Assembly: GCA_024707255.1 (NCBI GenBank)
Contig: JANQAC010000001.1
Span: forward strand, 2,200,919 to 2,264,918
Direction of reading: 5' to 3'
Length of the DNA stretch: 64,000 nt
Source of the DNA: Asticcacaulis sp.
Lineage (GTDB): Bacteria; Pseudomonadota; Alphaproteobacteria; Caulobacterales; Caulobacteraceae
Part shown: piece after piece, positions 1 through 9,737 of the stretch
Layout of the letters: each line of letters begins with the position of its first letter
Numbering within the stretch: position 1 is the stretch's first letter
Program-made: the position numbers and the translations under genes
The notes under the pieces: generated by a model
Databases searched by the model: none
Told to the model about the DNA's origin: nothing
What the model saw: only the letters and a program-made list of their open reading frames with translations

Positions 1-47
1 ACGGCGCAGAAGACGGCGCTGCCCAAAACGATCGCTGACTTGAACAT
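1..47 (-). CDS. 5' end of a secreted protein (partial)
   Basis: Only the first 15 or so codons lie in the window; the gene runs off the left edge. Read on the minus strand they give MFKSAIVLGSAVFCA, a lysine followed by a hydrophobic stretch ending in small residues, which is what a Sec signal peptide looks like. A GGAG Shine-Dalgarno sits 9 nt upstream of the ATG. The product cannot be named. The plus-strand reading of the same bases also stays open to a TGA at 52-54, so a plus-strand gene end is the alternative. Confidence 0.5.
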   Translation of the reverse strand, partial: MFKSAIVLGSAVFCA

Positions 48-392
48 GAACTGACACTCCGCGCCATTCCGGCCAGAACCAGCCGGAGAGTCGTTTTGAC
101 CCTGTACGCATCCTATTCGAAGAGGGTTGCTTTATGATGAATCAAATGAAAAGACCGCATTCGTGAAAATTAATAAATCAAAGGCGCGTCATCAAAAATT
201 AAAACCATTAAAAACATATAGATACATGTAAATTATAAAATAATTTATTCCGTGTTCGGATTAGTTCTTGCAATGGGGGAATTTTCTGGCATAGTTAACT
301 CACGACGCGACGACGACTGAGAGGGTGGAAACCCCTGCGAGCTGCGCCGCGTCTTCTGGTCCATTCATGCATTTGGAAAAGGAGACGCAACC
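48..392. other. AT-rich intergenic region
   Basis: About 345 bases without a convincing gene. The stretch from about 125 to 290 is clearly AT-rich against a GC-rich background and lies between two divergently read genes, so it probably carries promoters for both. I see no tRNA, repeat or strong hairpin in it. Confidence 0.5.
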
Positions 393-527
393 ATGCAAGA
401 CCAAGACAAGAAGCAACACGCCATGACTTCCTTCGCCCTGTTCGGCGGGCTTTTCGGGAGTCCGCGCAGCAAGGAATCCCGCGCGGTCAGTCGTCCGCAG
501 GACTTCAAGCCGATCAATCGTAAGTAG
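393..527 (+). CDS. 44-residue small protein of unknown function
   Basis: A short reading frame with good expression signals: GGAG eight bases before the ATG and a strong terminator hairpin just after the stop. The product begins MQDQDKKQHAM, has a short FALFGGLFG hydrophobic patch near residues 14-22, and a basic tail ending PINRK. The hydrophobic patch is too short for a normal membrane span. I do not recognise the family. It converges on the frameshifted secreted-protein gene at 636-1011. The case for a real gene rests on the ribosome site, the terminator and the lack of a competing frame. Confidence 0.5.
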   Translation: MQDQDKKQHAMTSFALFGGLFGSPRSKESRAVSRPQDFKPINRK

Positions 528-564
528 GTGAAAGGCGATATGCCTTTTACCTGACCTGAAATGC

Positions 565-596
565 AAACCCCCTCGTGAGCGATCACGAGGGGGTTT
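565..596. terminator. Strong hairpin terminator, probably bidirectional
   Basis: A perfect 14-bp stem (AAACCCCCTCGTGA with its complement) closed by a GCGA tetraloop lies between two convergent genes. The T tracts are short on both sides, so it may serve both directions. Confidence 0.75.
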
Positions 597-635
597 GTCT
601 TAAGTCGGAAAGCCTTCAGGCCATTTGCTAAGGTT

Positions 636-1011
636 TTAGTTGGCGGCTAGCTTGACGCCGGCCTTGGCTTCGGCGGCGGCCATGTTCGGACTGGACTTGT
701 TGACCTTCGTGGTGGCGCCCGAACCGTCGGCGCCAAACTTGGCCGACAGTTCGACCCAGTAGAGGCCATCGGCGGCCAGGAAATTATACTTGTAATCGAC
801 CTGGTAGCTGCCGGCGCGGAATTCGCAGGATCTCGATGTTGACCATCTGTTTGCCGGTAACGGCGACAACCTTGGATACGGCGGTTTTGGCGACGCCGGC
901 GGCGAGCATACCGGCGGTGGCTTCCTGGTCATCCGAGCAGGGGGAGGCGTGGGCGGCGGCGGCCGAAAGGGTCAGGATGGCAGCGGCAGCGAAAAGGGTC
1001 TTCTTTATCAT
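636..1011 (-). pseudogene. Small secreted protein, interrupted by a 1-nt frameshift
   Basis: The reconstructed product is about 124 residues. It has a signal peptide (MIKKTLFAAAAILTLSAAAAHA, cleavage near residue 22), then a domain that closely matches the next gene at 1260-1643: both share a Q/KMxNxE segment, a DGLYWV motif, an SPNxAAA motif and the same C-terminal AGVKLAAN. The frame breaks near 828-836, where one extra base in GAGATCCTGC separates NIE from CEF. The start is fixed by a GGAG ten bases upstream. Tandem paralogues of unknown function; the break could be a read error or genuine decay of one copy. Confidence 0.7.
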
Positions 1012-1186
1012 TTTGTTTCTCTCCTTGAGGTTCTTCAGGGTAAGACCAATGTTATACGAGAGAGGAAAACATTCAGTTAAATCAGACGGAAAGGCTTTCT
1101 TAAGGAAGTTTAACGGCAATGGCCGCGACGCCTTGAAGTCAAACAGGCGAAGGGTTAATGGCCGGGCGCCGACTGAAGAGGCACAA

Positions 1187-1218
1187 AAAAAGATGCGGAA
1201 TCAAATCCGCATCTTTTT
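1187..1218 (-). terminator. Intrinsic terminator of the 1260-1643 gene
   Basis: GATGCGGA and TCCGCATC form an 8-bp stem extended by an A/T tract. Read on the minus strand the stem is followed by a run of seven T residues. It lies 42 bases past the stop of the secreted-protein gene. Confidence 0.8.
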
Positions 1219-1259
1219 CATTTTCCGCAAATATGAAGGCTTGAGCCTTCCTGTCAGCC

Positions 1260-1643
1260 TTAGTTGGCGGCGAGCTTGACGCCGGCCTTGGTCGAAGCAG
1301 CGGCCAGGTTCGGGCTCAGGCCGCTGAACTTCATGTCGGCGACCTGGCCGCCGGAAACCTTGGCGGTGCCGGTGACCCAGTACAGACCGTCCGAACCGAT
1401 GACGTTGAACTTGAATTCCGAAACCAGGGCGCCGCCGGCGGCGTCGCAGGTTTCGAGGTTGATCATCTTCTTGGTCTGGGTCGGCACGACCGGGGCGATC
1501 TTGGCGCTGGCGGCGGTGGCGATGGCCTTGCCGACCATGGTTTCCTGGCCTTCATCGCAGTCCGCGAAGGCTTGGGTGGTGACGAGGGCGAAGGAGAGAG
1601 CGAGGGCGCCGGCCAGGAGGGCCTTGGAGGTCGAGGTTTGCAT
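1260..1643 (-). CDS. Small secreted protein, intact paralogue
   Basis: A 127-residue product starting MQTSTSKALLAG with a signal peptide ending near AFA-DCDE (about residue 30). Two cysteines, one just after the cleavage site and one in the LETCDAAGG segment, could form a disulfide. Motifs DGLYWV and SPNLAAAS are shared with the broken copy at 636-1011. The longer frame reaching upstream to 1847 is not used because it lacks a signal peptide at its start. Function unknown; the product should be periplasmic or exported. It has its own terminator, so it is probably a single transcription unit. Confidence 0.75.
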   Translation of the reverse strand: MQTSTSKALLAGALALSFALVTTQAFADCDEGQETMVGKAIATAASAKIAPVVPTQTKKMINLETCDAAGGALVSEFKFNVIGSDGLYWVTGTAKVSGGQVADMKFSGLSPNLAAASTKAGVKLAAN

Positions 1644-1784
1644 TTTGCAACTTTCACGCAGGTTTTTACAACAGGGTTCTGAGGGGCCAGGAGGAGGTTC
1701 TGTCAGGCCCGTACAAACTGTATACGACCGAAGGTTTAATATCGCGTGAATCATCCCGCAGTGCAATATGGTTAAAATTCCATT

Positions 1785-1822
1785 AAAAAACGGAGACACT
1801 TTTCGGTGTCTCCGTTTTATTT
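1785..1822 (-). terminator. Intrinsic terminator of the chemoreceptor gene
   Basis: ACGGAGACAC pairs with GTGTCTCCGT (10 bp) around a short T-rich loop. On the minus strand the stem is followed by six T residues. It lies about 45 bases past the stop at 1868. Confidence 0.85.
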
Positions 1823-1867
1823 TTTCGGCTTCATGCCTGCGGGCCATGCAGGCTCTTCGGCGGTGTT

Positions 1868-3592
1868 TTAGGCGGCGGTCAGTTCCGCAAGGAAGCGGCG
1901 GATATTTTCGCTCATCGCTTCGGTGCGCTGGGTCAACTGGTTGGCGGCGCCCAGCATTTCCGTCGACGCCTTTTCGGTATCGGCGGCGGAGGCGGACAGT
2001 TGCGAGACCGAGGACGAGGCCATCGAGGTGCCGTCCGAGGCTTCGTTGACGTTGCGGGCGATTTCGTTGGTGGCGTCGCCCTGCTGGTGGACCGAGTCGG
2101 CGATGGACGAGGCGATTTCGTTCATGTGCTTGATCGTCTCGCCGATGCCCTTGATGGCGTTGACGCCGTTCTGCGCTGCGGCCTGGATATCCTTGATGCG
2201 CTCGCGGATCTCGTCGGTAGCCTTGGCGGTTTGCTGGGCCAGCGACTTCACTTCCGAGGCGACGACCGCGAAACCCTTGCCGGCTTCACCCGCACGGGCG
2301 GATTCGATGGTGGCGTTCAGGGCCAGCAGGTTGGTCTGCTGGGCGATGGCGTTGATGAGGTCGACCACTTCGCCGATCTGATCGGCGGCGCGGCTGAGTT
2401 CGGCCATGGAATCGTTGGTGCGGTCGGCTTCTGAAACGGCTTCGGCGGCGATTTCAACCGAACGAACCGCCTGGTCGCCGATGACGCCGATCGAGGCCGA
2501 CAGTTCGGTGGTGGCCGAGGCGACGTTCTGGACGTTGTCGGCAGAATTGCGGATGGAGCCGACGGCGTCCTGCGAGCGGCGCTCGTTTTCCGGGCGATGG
2601 TCAGCAGGGTGCGACCGTTGGCGTCGAGATCGGAGGCGGCATTGCTGAGCGCGTCGAGCATGTCCTCGGGCTTCGTGGCGGAAGCGTTCGGCCAGTTCGG
2701 CCATCTGGCGGGCGCGTTCCTCGCGGGTCTTGGAGGTGGCGGCCTCGATCGCCATCAGGCGTTCCTTTTCCTCGGCGTTCGACTTGAAGACGTTGAGGCT
2801 GTCGACGACCGACTTCAGTTCATCGCGGCGGGCGAGGGCGGAGATATCGACATTCAGGTTGCCGTTGGCCAGTTCTTCTGTGGTCTTGGCAATGCGGTTG
2901 ATGCCGGTGACGGTAACGCGCGAGAAGACGAAGGCGATGGCGCCGGAGACGCAGGCCATGATGACGGCGAAGATGGTCAGGAAGCTGATGCCGGCGGTCT
3001 GGGCGGCCTTGGCGTCCGTGGCAGCCTTGGTAGCGGCGGCCACATTTGCCTTGATCAACTGATCGCTGATATCCGACATCTTGGCGTAGCCGTCATCGAA
3101 CTGAGCCATCATCGGACCGACCGAGGCGAAGTCGACATCCATAACTGAGCCGGCGAATTCGACGGCTTCCTTGTAGGTCTTCACTTCCTTGGCGAGGTCG
3201 GCCAACAGCTTCTTCTGCGCCGGATCGGTGGCCTTGCCGCCATCAGCCTTGACGCGGGTTTCGATCTTGCCGAGATCCTCGGTGACCTTGGTGACGGTGG
3301 CCGAGGCATTGGCCGACGGGTCGGTGGCCTTCTTGGTCAGGGCGTTATAGAGCTGGCCATTGGCTTCCTTGATCGAGGACTTGATGTCGCCCAGTTCGAC
3401 AACCTGCGGCAGGGCGCGGTTATTGATGTCGTCGATGGTCTTGCCCTGGCCGTTCATGACATAGATGGCGCCGAAGGCCAGCACGGCCATCAGTGCGGTG
3501 GCGACCGCGGCAGGCGCCATGAATTTTACGGTAAACGACAGGTTCGAGAGCTTGAATCCGCCGGTCGGATTAGCGGTACTGGGTTTCGTCAT
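1868..3592 (-). CDS. Methyl-accepting chemotaxis protein, with two compensating frameshifts
   Basis: A transmembrane chemoreceptor of about 574 residues that would signal through CheW and CheA. Order: short cytoplasmic start, TM1 (about 24-46), an alpha-helical periplasmic four-helix-bundle sensor, TM2 (about 203-225), HAMP, then the coiled-coil signalling domain with the conserved hairpin tip around [20 protein letters not shown]. Residues near 305-345 are out of frame: an extra C in GCCCGAG near 2672 and a missing A in CGGAAAACG near 2590 cancel each other, so the frame stays open but about 28 residues read as arginine-rich nonsense. The correct local sequence contains [16 protein letters not shown]. 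Read errors are the simplest cause. The ligand is unknown. Confidence 0.9.
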   Translation of the reverse strand: MTKPSTANPTGGFKLSNLSFTVKFMAPAAVATALMAVLAFGAIYVMNGQGKTIDDINNRALPQVVELGDIKSSIKEANGQLYNALTKKATDPSANASATVTKVTEDLGKIETRVKADGGKATDPAQKKLLADLAKEVKTYKEAVEFAGSVMDVDFASVGPMMAQFDDGYAKMSDISDQLIKANVAAATKAATDAKAAQTAGISFLTIFAVIMACVSGAIAFVFSRVTVTGINRIAKTTEELANGNLNVDISALARRDELKSVVDSLNVFKSNAEEKERLMAIEAATSKTREERARQMAELAERFRHEARGHARRAQQCRLRSRRQRSHPADHRPENERRSQDAVGSIRNSADNVQNVASATTELSASIGVIGDQAVRSVEIAAEAVSEADRTNDSMAELSRAADQIGEVVDLINAIAQQTNLLALNATIESARAGEAGKGFAVVASEVKSLAQQTAKATDEIRERIKDIQAAAQNGVNAIKGIGETIKHMNEIASSIADSVHQQGDATNEIARNVNEASDGTSMASSSVSQLSASAADTEKASTEMLGAANQLTQRTEAMSENIRRFLAELTAA

Positions 3593-3778
3593 TTTTGGCC
3601 CCTGACAAACTTTGAATAGGATTAAGGCGTTGAATTTCTTTCAGACTGTCTCATCCATTCATCGCATACAGGCGCGCAAACGCCGGCGGCGACTCATGGT
3701 TAAGATGAGCCTTTGCGCCAACCTGTCAGATTAAGGTTGTTGAAATCCTAACGGCCTGTCCGGGAACACAGAAAAGAC

Positions 3779-3818
3779 AAAAAAAGCGCGCCAACCGCTC
3801 TGGTTGGCGCGCTTTTCG
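3779..3818 (-). terminator. Terminator of the cell-wall hydrolase gene
   Basis: A 15-bp perfect stem (AAAAGCGCGCCAACC) with a 5-base loop ends 21 bases before the hydrolase stop at 3837. Read on the minus strand it is followed by seven T residues. Confidence 0.85.
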
Positions 3819-3836
3819 GATAGGTTGGGGAATTTT

Positions 3837-4988
3837 TTACTGGCCAGTTTCCTTTGCGGGGGCCTTGGCAGGCCCGACCGGCGCGGGCGCCTTGGTGGTG
3901 GCGACCTCGGCGATGATCTCCTGGGCCGACTTGCCGTGGATTTGCGCCGAAACCTGGACAGGCTTTTGTGTGGCGTCGGCCTCGGATTTAGCCGTGGATT
4001 TCAGCGACTGGGCGTTCAACATGGCCACGGTCTGGCTGTCGAGCGCCTGTGTCTTGGCGTTGGCCTGCGGCGTTTCGGCGGCTGTTGCCGGCGCATCCGA
4101 AGGCCGGACGGCGTCGAGCGTGTTGGCGATGCGCGAACCACGGCCGCGGAACTGATAGAAGATATGCGAGCCGATTTGGGCCACGCGCTCCATGGTGGCG
4201 CCCCAGCCGGGCTTGACGCCGGTGGTGTGGAAGCTGGTCGAGGTGCCGACCGAGGTCATGACATAACCATTGAGCGCGGCGTCAGCCACCGTCTTGGCGC
4301 GGCGCCGGGCCCAGCTTTCAACCGGCGCGCCCATGGCGCCATTGCAGACGAAGCTGAACTGGCAGGAGGTGCGCTGGTAGGCCCCCTGATAGACGACGCC
4401 GCAGATGGTTTTGGGGTAGGCGGGGTGGCGGACGCGGTTCAGGATGACCTGGGCAACGGCACGCATTCCGTCGACGCCTTCGCCGCGCGCTTCATAATAG
4501 ACGGCCTGGGTCAGGCAGTCGGAATCGCTGCGATTGGCGTTCTTGAATTTCATGGCCGCTGCGGCACGGATGGCGGGTGCGCTTACCGTCTGGGCATCCA
4601 GGGGCGCGGCGGGGGCGATATTGCTGGCCAGGACGATTTTGGCGTCAGGGAGATCGCGCTGGTTGCGGGCATCGTCGGAGATGCGCATGGCGGTCAGGTT
4701 CTGGGCGAGCAGGCTGTTATCGGTGCCCGTGCCGGCATATTGCGAAAAACGCATGGCGATATTGAGCGCGCTTTGATCAACCTTTCCGGCCGCATCGAGC
4801 GTCTGCATGTCGAGCTTGCCATCGCGTGCCACCATCATCAGGCGGGCAGCGTCCTTCGGCGCGCTGCCGTCGTGAGCCAGGTGGCTGCCCAGGCAGGCAG
4901 CGCCGACCGACGCGCCAACCAGGAGGCCCACTGCACTCGCTGCCATGAGGGCGCGCATACGATAGCGCGCAATCGAAATGGGTATCAA
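3837..4988 (-). CDS. Cell-wall hydrolase, SleB (Hydrolase_2) family
   Basis: A 383-residue peptidoglycan hydrolase. The N-terminus has one hydrophobic segment (about 11-32), a signal peptide or membrane anchor. The catalytic domain (about 155-280) carries the SleB-type signature: an EARGE motif with its glutamate, then AVAQVILNRV, and the YQRTSCQFSF segment. The C-terminal 100 residues are low-complexity, alanine-, lysine- and proline-rich. The family cleaves the glycan strand; in non-sporulating alphaproteobacteria these enzymes act in wall remodelling. Start from the hydrophobic segment immediately following MIPISIARYR. A terminator follows the gene. Confidence 0.85.
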   Translation of the reverse strand: MIPISIARYRMRALMAASAVGLLVGASVGAACLGSHLAHDGSAPKDAARLMMVARDGKLDMQTLDAAGKVDQSALNIAMRFSQYAGTGTDNSLLAQNLTAMRISDDARNQRDLPDAKIVLASNIAPAAPLDAQTVSAPAIRAAAAMKFKNANRSDSDCLTQAVYYEARGEGVDGMRAVAQVILNRVRHPAYPKTICGVVYQGAYQRTSCQFSFVCNGAMGAPVESWARRRAKTVADAALNGYVMTSVGTSTSFHTTGVKPGWGATMERVAQIGSHIFYQFRGRGSRIANTLDAVRPSDAPATAAETPQANAKTQALDSQTVAMLNAQSLKSTAKSEADATQKPVQVSAQIHGKSAQEIIAEVATTKAPAPVGPAKAPAKETGQ

Positions 4989-5592
4989 GACTATCTGGTC
5001 CTCTGTGACAAGGGCGTTACGTGCCCTCCGGGAAAGCCCTGTGGTGTTAGGAATGCACGCTTACTCAATGCAATTAACAGACCAAAGACTCACGCCAGCA
5101 GGACAGATAGGACCCGCTGGGCAGGCCGCTATCTAGGAGGCAATTGTGGCGGAAATGTGTTCGTTTTGTGCGGATGCTTGGCGAGCGACAGTTATGCTCT
5201 GGAGCTTATAAGAAAATCATGCGAATTGATTGCAGCTTAAAATCTTTTTATTGACAGGAAAAGCCAAGTAATTTTCCGATAGATTATCGGTAATATGAAA
5301 TCTTTATTATTTGGAATTGCTTTATAGTCAAATTCATATTCTGAAAAGCTTAATTTAACGAAACATTAAAACCCCGTCTTAACAGATTTTCGGGCGCCTT
5401 TCCGTCCGCGTAAAGATCGATTGCCAAAATAACCGGCTGGAATCCCAAAAAAAATGCCGCCTGTATGATGACTCCGCTGACAAGTTCTGGCGCCGTAATG
5501 CGGCAAAACGGCGTTATCGGCCGGCCGTTTGACGCGCCGCAAAACTTTTATGCGCCCCTTTCATTTTTTTTGTCTCCCCTTATGTTACGTTC
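4989..5592. other. 604-bp divergent intergenic region
   Basis: It separates the minus-strand wall hydrolase from plus-strand uvrB. The part from about 5215 to 5370 is markedly AT-rich. I see no gene with a ribosome site and no RNA gene. The only recognisable element is the SOS box at its right edge, over the uvrB start. Confidence 0.5.
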
Positions 5593-5603
5593 ATGAGCCG
5601 TTC
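5589..5603 (+). promoter_or_regulatory. LexA (SOS) box over the uvrB start codon
   Basis: The sequence GTTC-N7-GTTC matches exactly the direct-repeat LexA operator known from alphaproteobacteria. The seven spacer bases contain the uvrB ATG, so bound LexA would cover the start codon. uvrB is a classical SOS gene. The match is seen directly; repression by LexA is inferred. Confidence 0.75.
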
Positions 5604-7743
5604 TCCCCAAACTCCCGGTTTTTCCGATAATTCCGGCGCCTTTGTTGCCGACTTCGCCCATACGCCTGTCACCTGGGTGCCACACAAGCCGGAACGGCCG
5701 GAAAAATCGGAAGGTGGCCGGAAATTCCGTCTCGCCGCGCCCTATGAGCCGGCCGGCGACCAGCCGACCGCCATCGCCGACCTGATGGCGGGGATCAATG
5801 CCCACGAGCATGATCAGGTGCTGCTCGGCGTCACCGGTTCCGGCAAGACCTTCACCATGGCCAAGATCATCGAACAGACCCAGCGCCCGGCCCTGATCAT
5901 GGCCCATAACAAGACCCTGGCCGCCCAGCTCTACAGCGAGTTCAAGGCGTTCTTCCCGGATAATGCGGTGGAGTATTTCGTCTCCTATTACGATTATTAC
6001 CAGCCGGAAGCCTATGTGCCGCGCACCGATACCTTCATCGAGAAGGACTCCTCGATCAACGAGCAGATCGACCGGATGCGCCATTCGGCCACCCGTGCCA
6101 TTCTGGAACGCGACGATGTGATCGTGGTCGCTTCGGTCTCCTGCATCTACGGCATCGGTTCGGTCGAGACCTATACGGCCATGACCTTCGACCTGACCGT
6201 CGGCCAGACGATCGACGAGGGGCAGTTGCGCGCCGACCTGGTGGCCCTGCAATACAAGCGCAACGACCAGGCGTTCGAGCGCGGCACCTTCCGCCGGCGC
6301 GGCGATGTCATCGAAATCTTCCCGGCCCACTATGAAGACCGCGCCTGGCGCATCAATATGTTCGGCGACGAGATCGAGAGCATCCAGGAATTCGATCCGC
6401 TGACCGGCAAGAAGATGCAGGACCTGAAAGAGATTCGCGTTTACGCCGCCAGCCACTATGTCACGCCGCGCCCGACACTCAACCAGGCGGTCAGCCGCAT
6501 CAAGGCCGAACTGAAACAGCGGCTGGAGCAGCTTCATGCCGAGGGCAAGCTGCTGGAGGCCCAGCGCCTGGAGCAGCGCACCACCTTCGATCTTGAAATG
6601 ATCGAGGCGACGGGCGCCTGCGCCGGCATCGAAAACTATTCACGTTACCTGACCGGACGCGGTCCCGGCGAACCGCCGCCGAACTTCTTCGAATATATGC
6701 CGGAAAACGCCCTGTTGTTTGTCGATGAAAGTCACGTTTCAGTGTCGCAGATCGGCGGCATGTATCGCGGCGACTTCGCGCGCAAGTCGATCCTGGCCGA
6801 ATACGGTTTCCGTCTGCCGTCCTGCATGGATAACCGCCCGCTCAAGTTCGAAGAATGGGACGCCATGCGGCCGCAATCCATCTATGTGTCGGCCACGCCC
6901 GGCAAATGGGAGATGGAGCGCACCCGGGGTGTTTTTGCCGAGCAGGTCATTCGCCCCACCGGCCTGATCGATCCGCCCGTCGAGATCCGTCCGGTCCACA
7001 AGGACAATTTCAGCCAGGTCGATGACGTGATCGCCGAGGTGCGCGAGGTGGCGAAGCAGGGCTATCGTTCGCTGGTGACTGTGCTCACCAAGAAGATGGC
7101 CGAAAACCTGACCGACTATATGCACGAGCAGGGCATCCGCGTCCGCTACATGCACTCCGACATCGACACGCTGGAGCGTATCGAGATCATCCGCGACCTG
7201 CGCCTGGGCGCCTTCGATGTGCTGGTCGGCATCAACCTGCTGCGCGAAGGGCTCGATATTCCCGAATGCGGCTTTGTCGCCATTCTCGATGCCGACAAGG
7301 AAGGCTTCCTGCGTTCGGAAACCTCATTGATCCAGACCATCGGCCGGGCGGCGCGCAATGTCGATGGCCGGGTCATCCTCTATGCCGACAAGATGACCGG
7401 TTCGATGGAGCGCGCGCTGGCGGAAACCAATCGCCGCCGCGAAAAGCAACTCGCCTATAATGCCGAGCATGGTATCACGCCGGAATCGGTCAAGCGCGGT
7501 ATCGCCGATATTCTCGACAGCCCGTATGAAAAGTCCGATCGTGTCCAGGTGCCCATGGGCGTGGCTGAGAAGGATGCCAAGCCGTTTCTCGGCTCCAACT
7601 TCCAGGCGACGCTGCGCGATCTCGAAGCAAAGATGCGCGAGGCGGCCGGCAATCTCGAATTTGAGACCGCCGCGCGCCTGCGTGACGAGATCAAGCGGCT
7701 CAAGACGCTCGATCTGGAATTTGCCAGGGGACATGCTGGATAA
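5593..7743 (+). CDS. uvrB: Excinuclease ABC subunit B (UvrB)
   Basis: The damage-verification helicase of nucleotide excision repair, working with UvrA and UvrC. At 716 residues it is slightly longer than usual because of a 45-residue N-terminal extension. Visible features: Walker A GVTGSGKT (about 79-86), the beta-hairpin region with [12 protein letters not shown], the DESH motif II (about 377), helicase motifs through GRAARN, and a C-terminal UVR motif with the LRDEIK helix. The ATG lies inside the SOS box; the ribosome site upstream is weak, so a slightly later start is possible. Transcribed away from the wall hydrolase. Confidence 0.97.
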   Translation: MSRSPQTPGFSDNSGAFVADFAHTPVTWVPHKPERPEKSEGGRKFRLAAPYEPAGDQPTAIADLMAGINAHEHDQVLLGVTGSGKTFTMAKIIEQTQRPALIMAHNKTLAAQLYSEFKAFFPDNAVEYFVSYYDYYQPEAYVPRTDTFIEKDSSINEQIDRMRHSATRAILERDDVIVVASVSCIYGIGSVETYTAMTFDLTVGQTIDEGQLRADLVALQYKRNDQAFERGTFRRRGDVIEIFPAHYEDRAWRINMFGDEIESIQEFDPLTGKKMQDLKEIRVYAASHYVTPRPTLNQAVSRIKAELKQRLEQLHAEGKLLEAQRLEQRTTFDLEMIEATGACAGIENYSRYLTGRGPGEPPPNFFEYMPENALLFVDESHVSVSQIGGMYRGDFARKSILAEYGFRLPSCMDNRPLKFEEWDAMRPQSIYVSATPGKWEMERTRGVFAEQVIRPTGLIDPPVEIRPVHKDNFSQVDDVIAEVREVAKQGYRSLVTVLTKKMAENLTDYMHEQGIRVRYMHSDIDTLERIEIIRDLRLGAFDVLVGINLLREGLDIPECGFVAILDADKEGFLRSETSLIQTIGRAARNVDGRVILYADKMTGSMERALAETNRRREKQLAYNAEHGITPESVKRGIADILDSPYEKSDRVQVPMGVAEKDAKPFLGSNFQATLRDLEAKMREAAGNLEFETAARLRDEIKRLKTLDLEFARGHAG

Positions 7744-8034
7744 CGCGTAATTCGTTCATACCGGAAGTGTGGAAACGTCCAGTCTGAATAGCGTTATATA
7801 TGAGCAACGCCTGTGGACAAATCATGCGCTTTTGACGCATTCACGCCACATTCCCACTGGATTTTTATTTGATTTCGAGAGACCCTTCAGTGTGGGCTGC
7901 CAGAGTGTGCCGGGATGACTGGCGCAAAAATGGACGGTTCGGGCTGGCATTCTTCTTGCACAGCTTGACGCTTGAGACATATGGTTGTCTTTGAACACTG
8001 ACTCGTGTTGCGTTTGTCAAATGGGGTTAATGAG

Positions 8035-8439
8035 ATGCGTAGGACTAGATTAAATGTGGTGCCGCCGGTCTCCAAGGAGGTCGCTTTAGGGGCAAATCCG
8101 GCGCCGAAGGAAATCGCCCTCGGTCAGATGATTGATGGCGACAAGGTGATGAGCCTGCCTACGCCGGTCACCCACAAGGCCAGTTTCCCCGAAGACGTGG
8201 CGCAGGTCCGTGAAACCCGCACCCAGCGTGTCCGGCGTTTGCAGGAAGAAGCCCGCGCGCTGGCCCGCGAGCAGATCGCCGAGTTTGAAGTCCTGCTCGA
8301 TGCCACTGCCAAGGCGGCGCTCGAAATCGCCGATGGGGGCGAGGTCTATTCGATCGGCGCCCGCGAAATCTGCCGGCGTCTGGCCGATGAACTGCCGCGC
8401 ACCCTGCAAACCCTCCAGGTCATTTCCCGGAAGCGCTAG
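8035..8439 (+). CDS. Hypothetical protein, 134 residues
   Basis: A soluble, largely alpha-helical protein. The first 55 residues are extended and polar; from about 60 on a long charged helix (RETRTQRVRRLQEEARALAREQ) leads into a second helical part ending ISRKR. It has no signal peptide or membrane span. The ATG at 8035 is preferred over a GTG at 8005 because only the ATG has a purine-rich GGGG nine bases upstream. I do not recognise the family. Preceded by about 290 bases without a gene, so it probably has its own promoter. Confidence 0.65.
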   Translation: MRRTRLNVVPPVSKEVALGANPAPKEIALGQMIDGDKVMSLPTPVTHKASFPEDVAQVRETRTQRVRRLQEEARALAREQIAEFEVLLDATAKAALEIADGGEVYSIGAREICRRLADELPRTLQTLQVISRKR

Positions 8440-8609
8440 GTGAGGCGCCAGGCACTGATCTAAAAATTCCCCAGAAACCGTTTATTAGACTGGTGCATGG
8501 GAGGATTTTCCCATAGTCTTTCTCCTTCCGCGGCCGGAAACCTGATGTTCCGTGCCCACGGAAACGATTGCGATGCGCGATCATGCGAGACGGACGGGAA
8601 AGCGAAGAG

Positions 8610-9248
8610 ATGCTCCAGGTCAATACAGGCGTTATGAGCCGTCTCGTCCTGCTGGCAGGTGTGGCCGTGCTGTCAGGTTGTCACAAGAAACCGGAAACAC
8701 CGCCGCCGCCCGTAATTGCACCGGTGCCGGTGGCTGCCCCCAAACCGCCGCCGCCTCCCCCGGCGCGCAAGCCCGGCCTGTGGCAGACGACCGTTTCGGA
8801 AGAAGGCAGCCCGGAAAAACCGCAGGTGCTCAAAATCTGTATCGATGCTGTCACCGACCAGCACCTGGGCATCCTTGGCACTGACCTGTCCGGCGATACC
8901 TGCACTGCCAAGACCTTCAGTCCGCAAGGCGAGGGCAATTGGGGCGTGCTGGCCGAATGCGCCATGGGCGCCGGTGTCGTGACCGAATATTCCGGTTCGG
9001 TCACCGGTGATTTCAACAGCCATTATGACATGACTGTCCGTTCGCAAACCACGGGCGGCAGCCAGATGAACCGGGTCACTAATTATGTGGTCAACTCGAA
9101 GCGTTTGGGCGCCTGTGCCGCCGATCAGAAACCGGGTGACGTCATCAATGATGGCGTCAAGATGAACCTGTTCGGCATGGCCGGCGTCGATCGCGGTGGT
9201 GCGAAAGCTCCGGCGTCGGAAGCGCCTCCGCCGGATGTGGTGGATTAA
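8610..9248 (+). CDS. DUF3617-like lipoprotein
   Basis: An envelope lipoprotein of about 212 residues. A hydrophobic segment ends in the lipobox LSGC, then a proline-rich linker (PPPPVIAPVPVAAPKPPPPPP) reaches past the membrane surface, then a domain opening with KPGLWQTTVS, which is the start typical of DUF3617 proteins. Four further cysteines (in KICID, DTCTAK, AECAMG, GACAAD) have the pattern expected of disulfides in this family. Function of the family is unknown. An internal ATG at 8634 directly before SRLVLLAG gives a more conventional signal peptide and may be the true start. Confidence 0.75.
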   Translation: MLQVNTGVMSRLVLLAGVAVLSGCHKKPETPPPPVIAPVPVAAPKPPPPPPARKPGLWQTTVSEEGSPEKPQVLKICIDAVTDQHLGILGTDLSGDTCTAKTFSPQGEGNWGVLAECAMGAGVVTEYSGSVTGDFNSHYDMTVRSQTTGGSQMNRVTNYVVNSKRLGACAADQKPGDVINDGVKMNLFGMAGVDRGGAKAPASEAPPPDVVD

Positions 9249-9252
9249 GGTT

Positions 9253-9672
9253 TTACGCCAGCCAGGCTTTCGGGTTCGGTATCGGACGCTGATGCAGCAG
9301 GTGGTTGAACCCCATCACCGCGCGGCCGACCGTATAGCCCAGGCAAAACAGCAGCAGGAGCAGCATTATAGTCGTGATCGCCGGTGCGGTGATATGGTTC
9401 TTCTGTACGAAGGTATAGGCCACCGCGTTCAGCAGGACCGGGCCTATGCCGTACCAGAAGGTGCGCTTCTGGAATTCGTAATGGCTCCTGATCCAGTCCG
9501 GCGCCTTGTCCTCGGCGAAATTGGCCACCAGCATGGCCAGGAGCGCGGTCAGGCCAAAGGTCATGATCGTGAACAGGATCAGCAGATAGTTGAGATAGGC
9601 GGTCAGGCGCGGATCAGCCAGAAAGGCTTTCAGGCCGCTCAGGGTCGTTTCGGCAGGGGGCTTGGCGGTCAT
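9253..9672 (-). CDS. Small integral membrane protein (DUF4870-like)
   Basis: A 139-residue protein with three hydrophobic helices (about 25-50, 72-92, 96-118). Between the first and second lies DWIRSHYEFQKRTFW and after the last comes GRAVMGFNHLLHQRP, which together resemble the compact three-helix DUF4870/Tic20-like fold. The function of such proteins is not established. Its stop is 5 bases from the stop of the convergent lipoprotein gene, leaving no room for a terminator between them. Confidence 0.75.
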   Translation of the reverse strand: MTAKPPAETTLSGLKAFLADPRLTAYLNYLLILFTIMTFGLTALLAMLVANFAEDKAPDWIRSHYEFQKRTFWYGIGPVLLNAVAYTFVQKNHITAPAITTIMLLLLLFCLGYTVGRAVMGFNHLLHQRPIPNPKAWLA

Positions 9673-9737
9673 TTCGATCTATCCGGCTGGCTTTCCCCGG
9701 AGCCTAGTACGGCGGGGCGTATACCGCAATGCAATAT

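Noticed and set aside
254..267. GTTC-N6-GTTC resembling a LexA box
   Set aside because: The spacer is six bases rather than seven, and no SOS gene is next to it.
1100..1113. TTAA-N6-TTAA resembling a CtrA site
   Set aside because: The known site has a seven-base spacer; half-sites like TTAA are frequent by chance in this AT-rich gap.
3804..5240. Long plus-strand open frame antisense to the wall hydrolase
   Set aside because: Low-complexity glycine/arginine-rich translation opposite a recognisable SleB-family domain.
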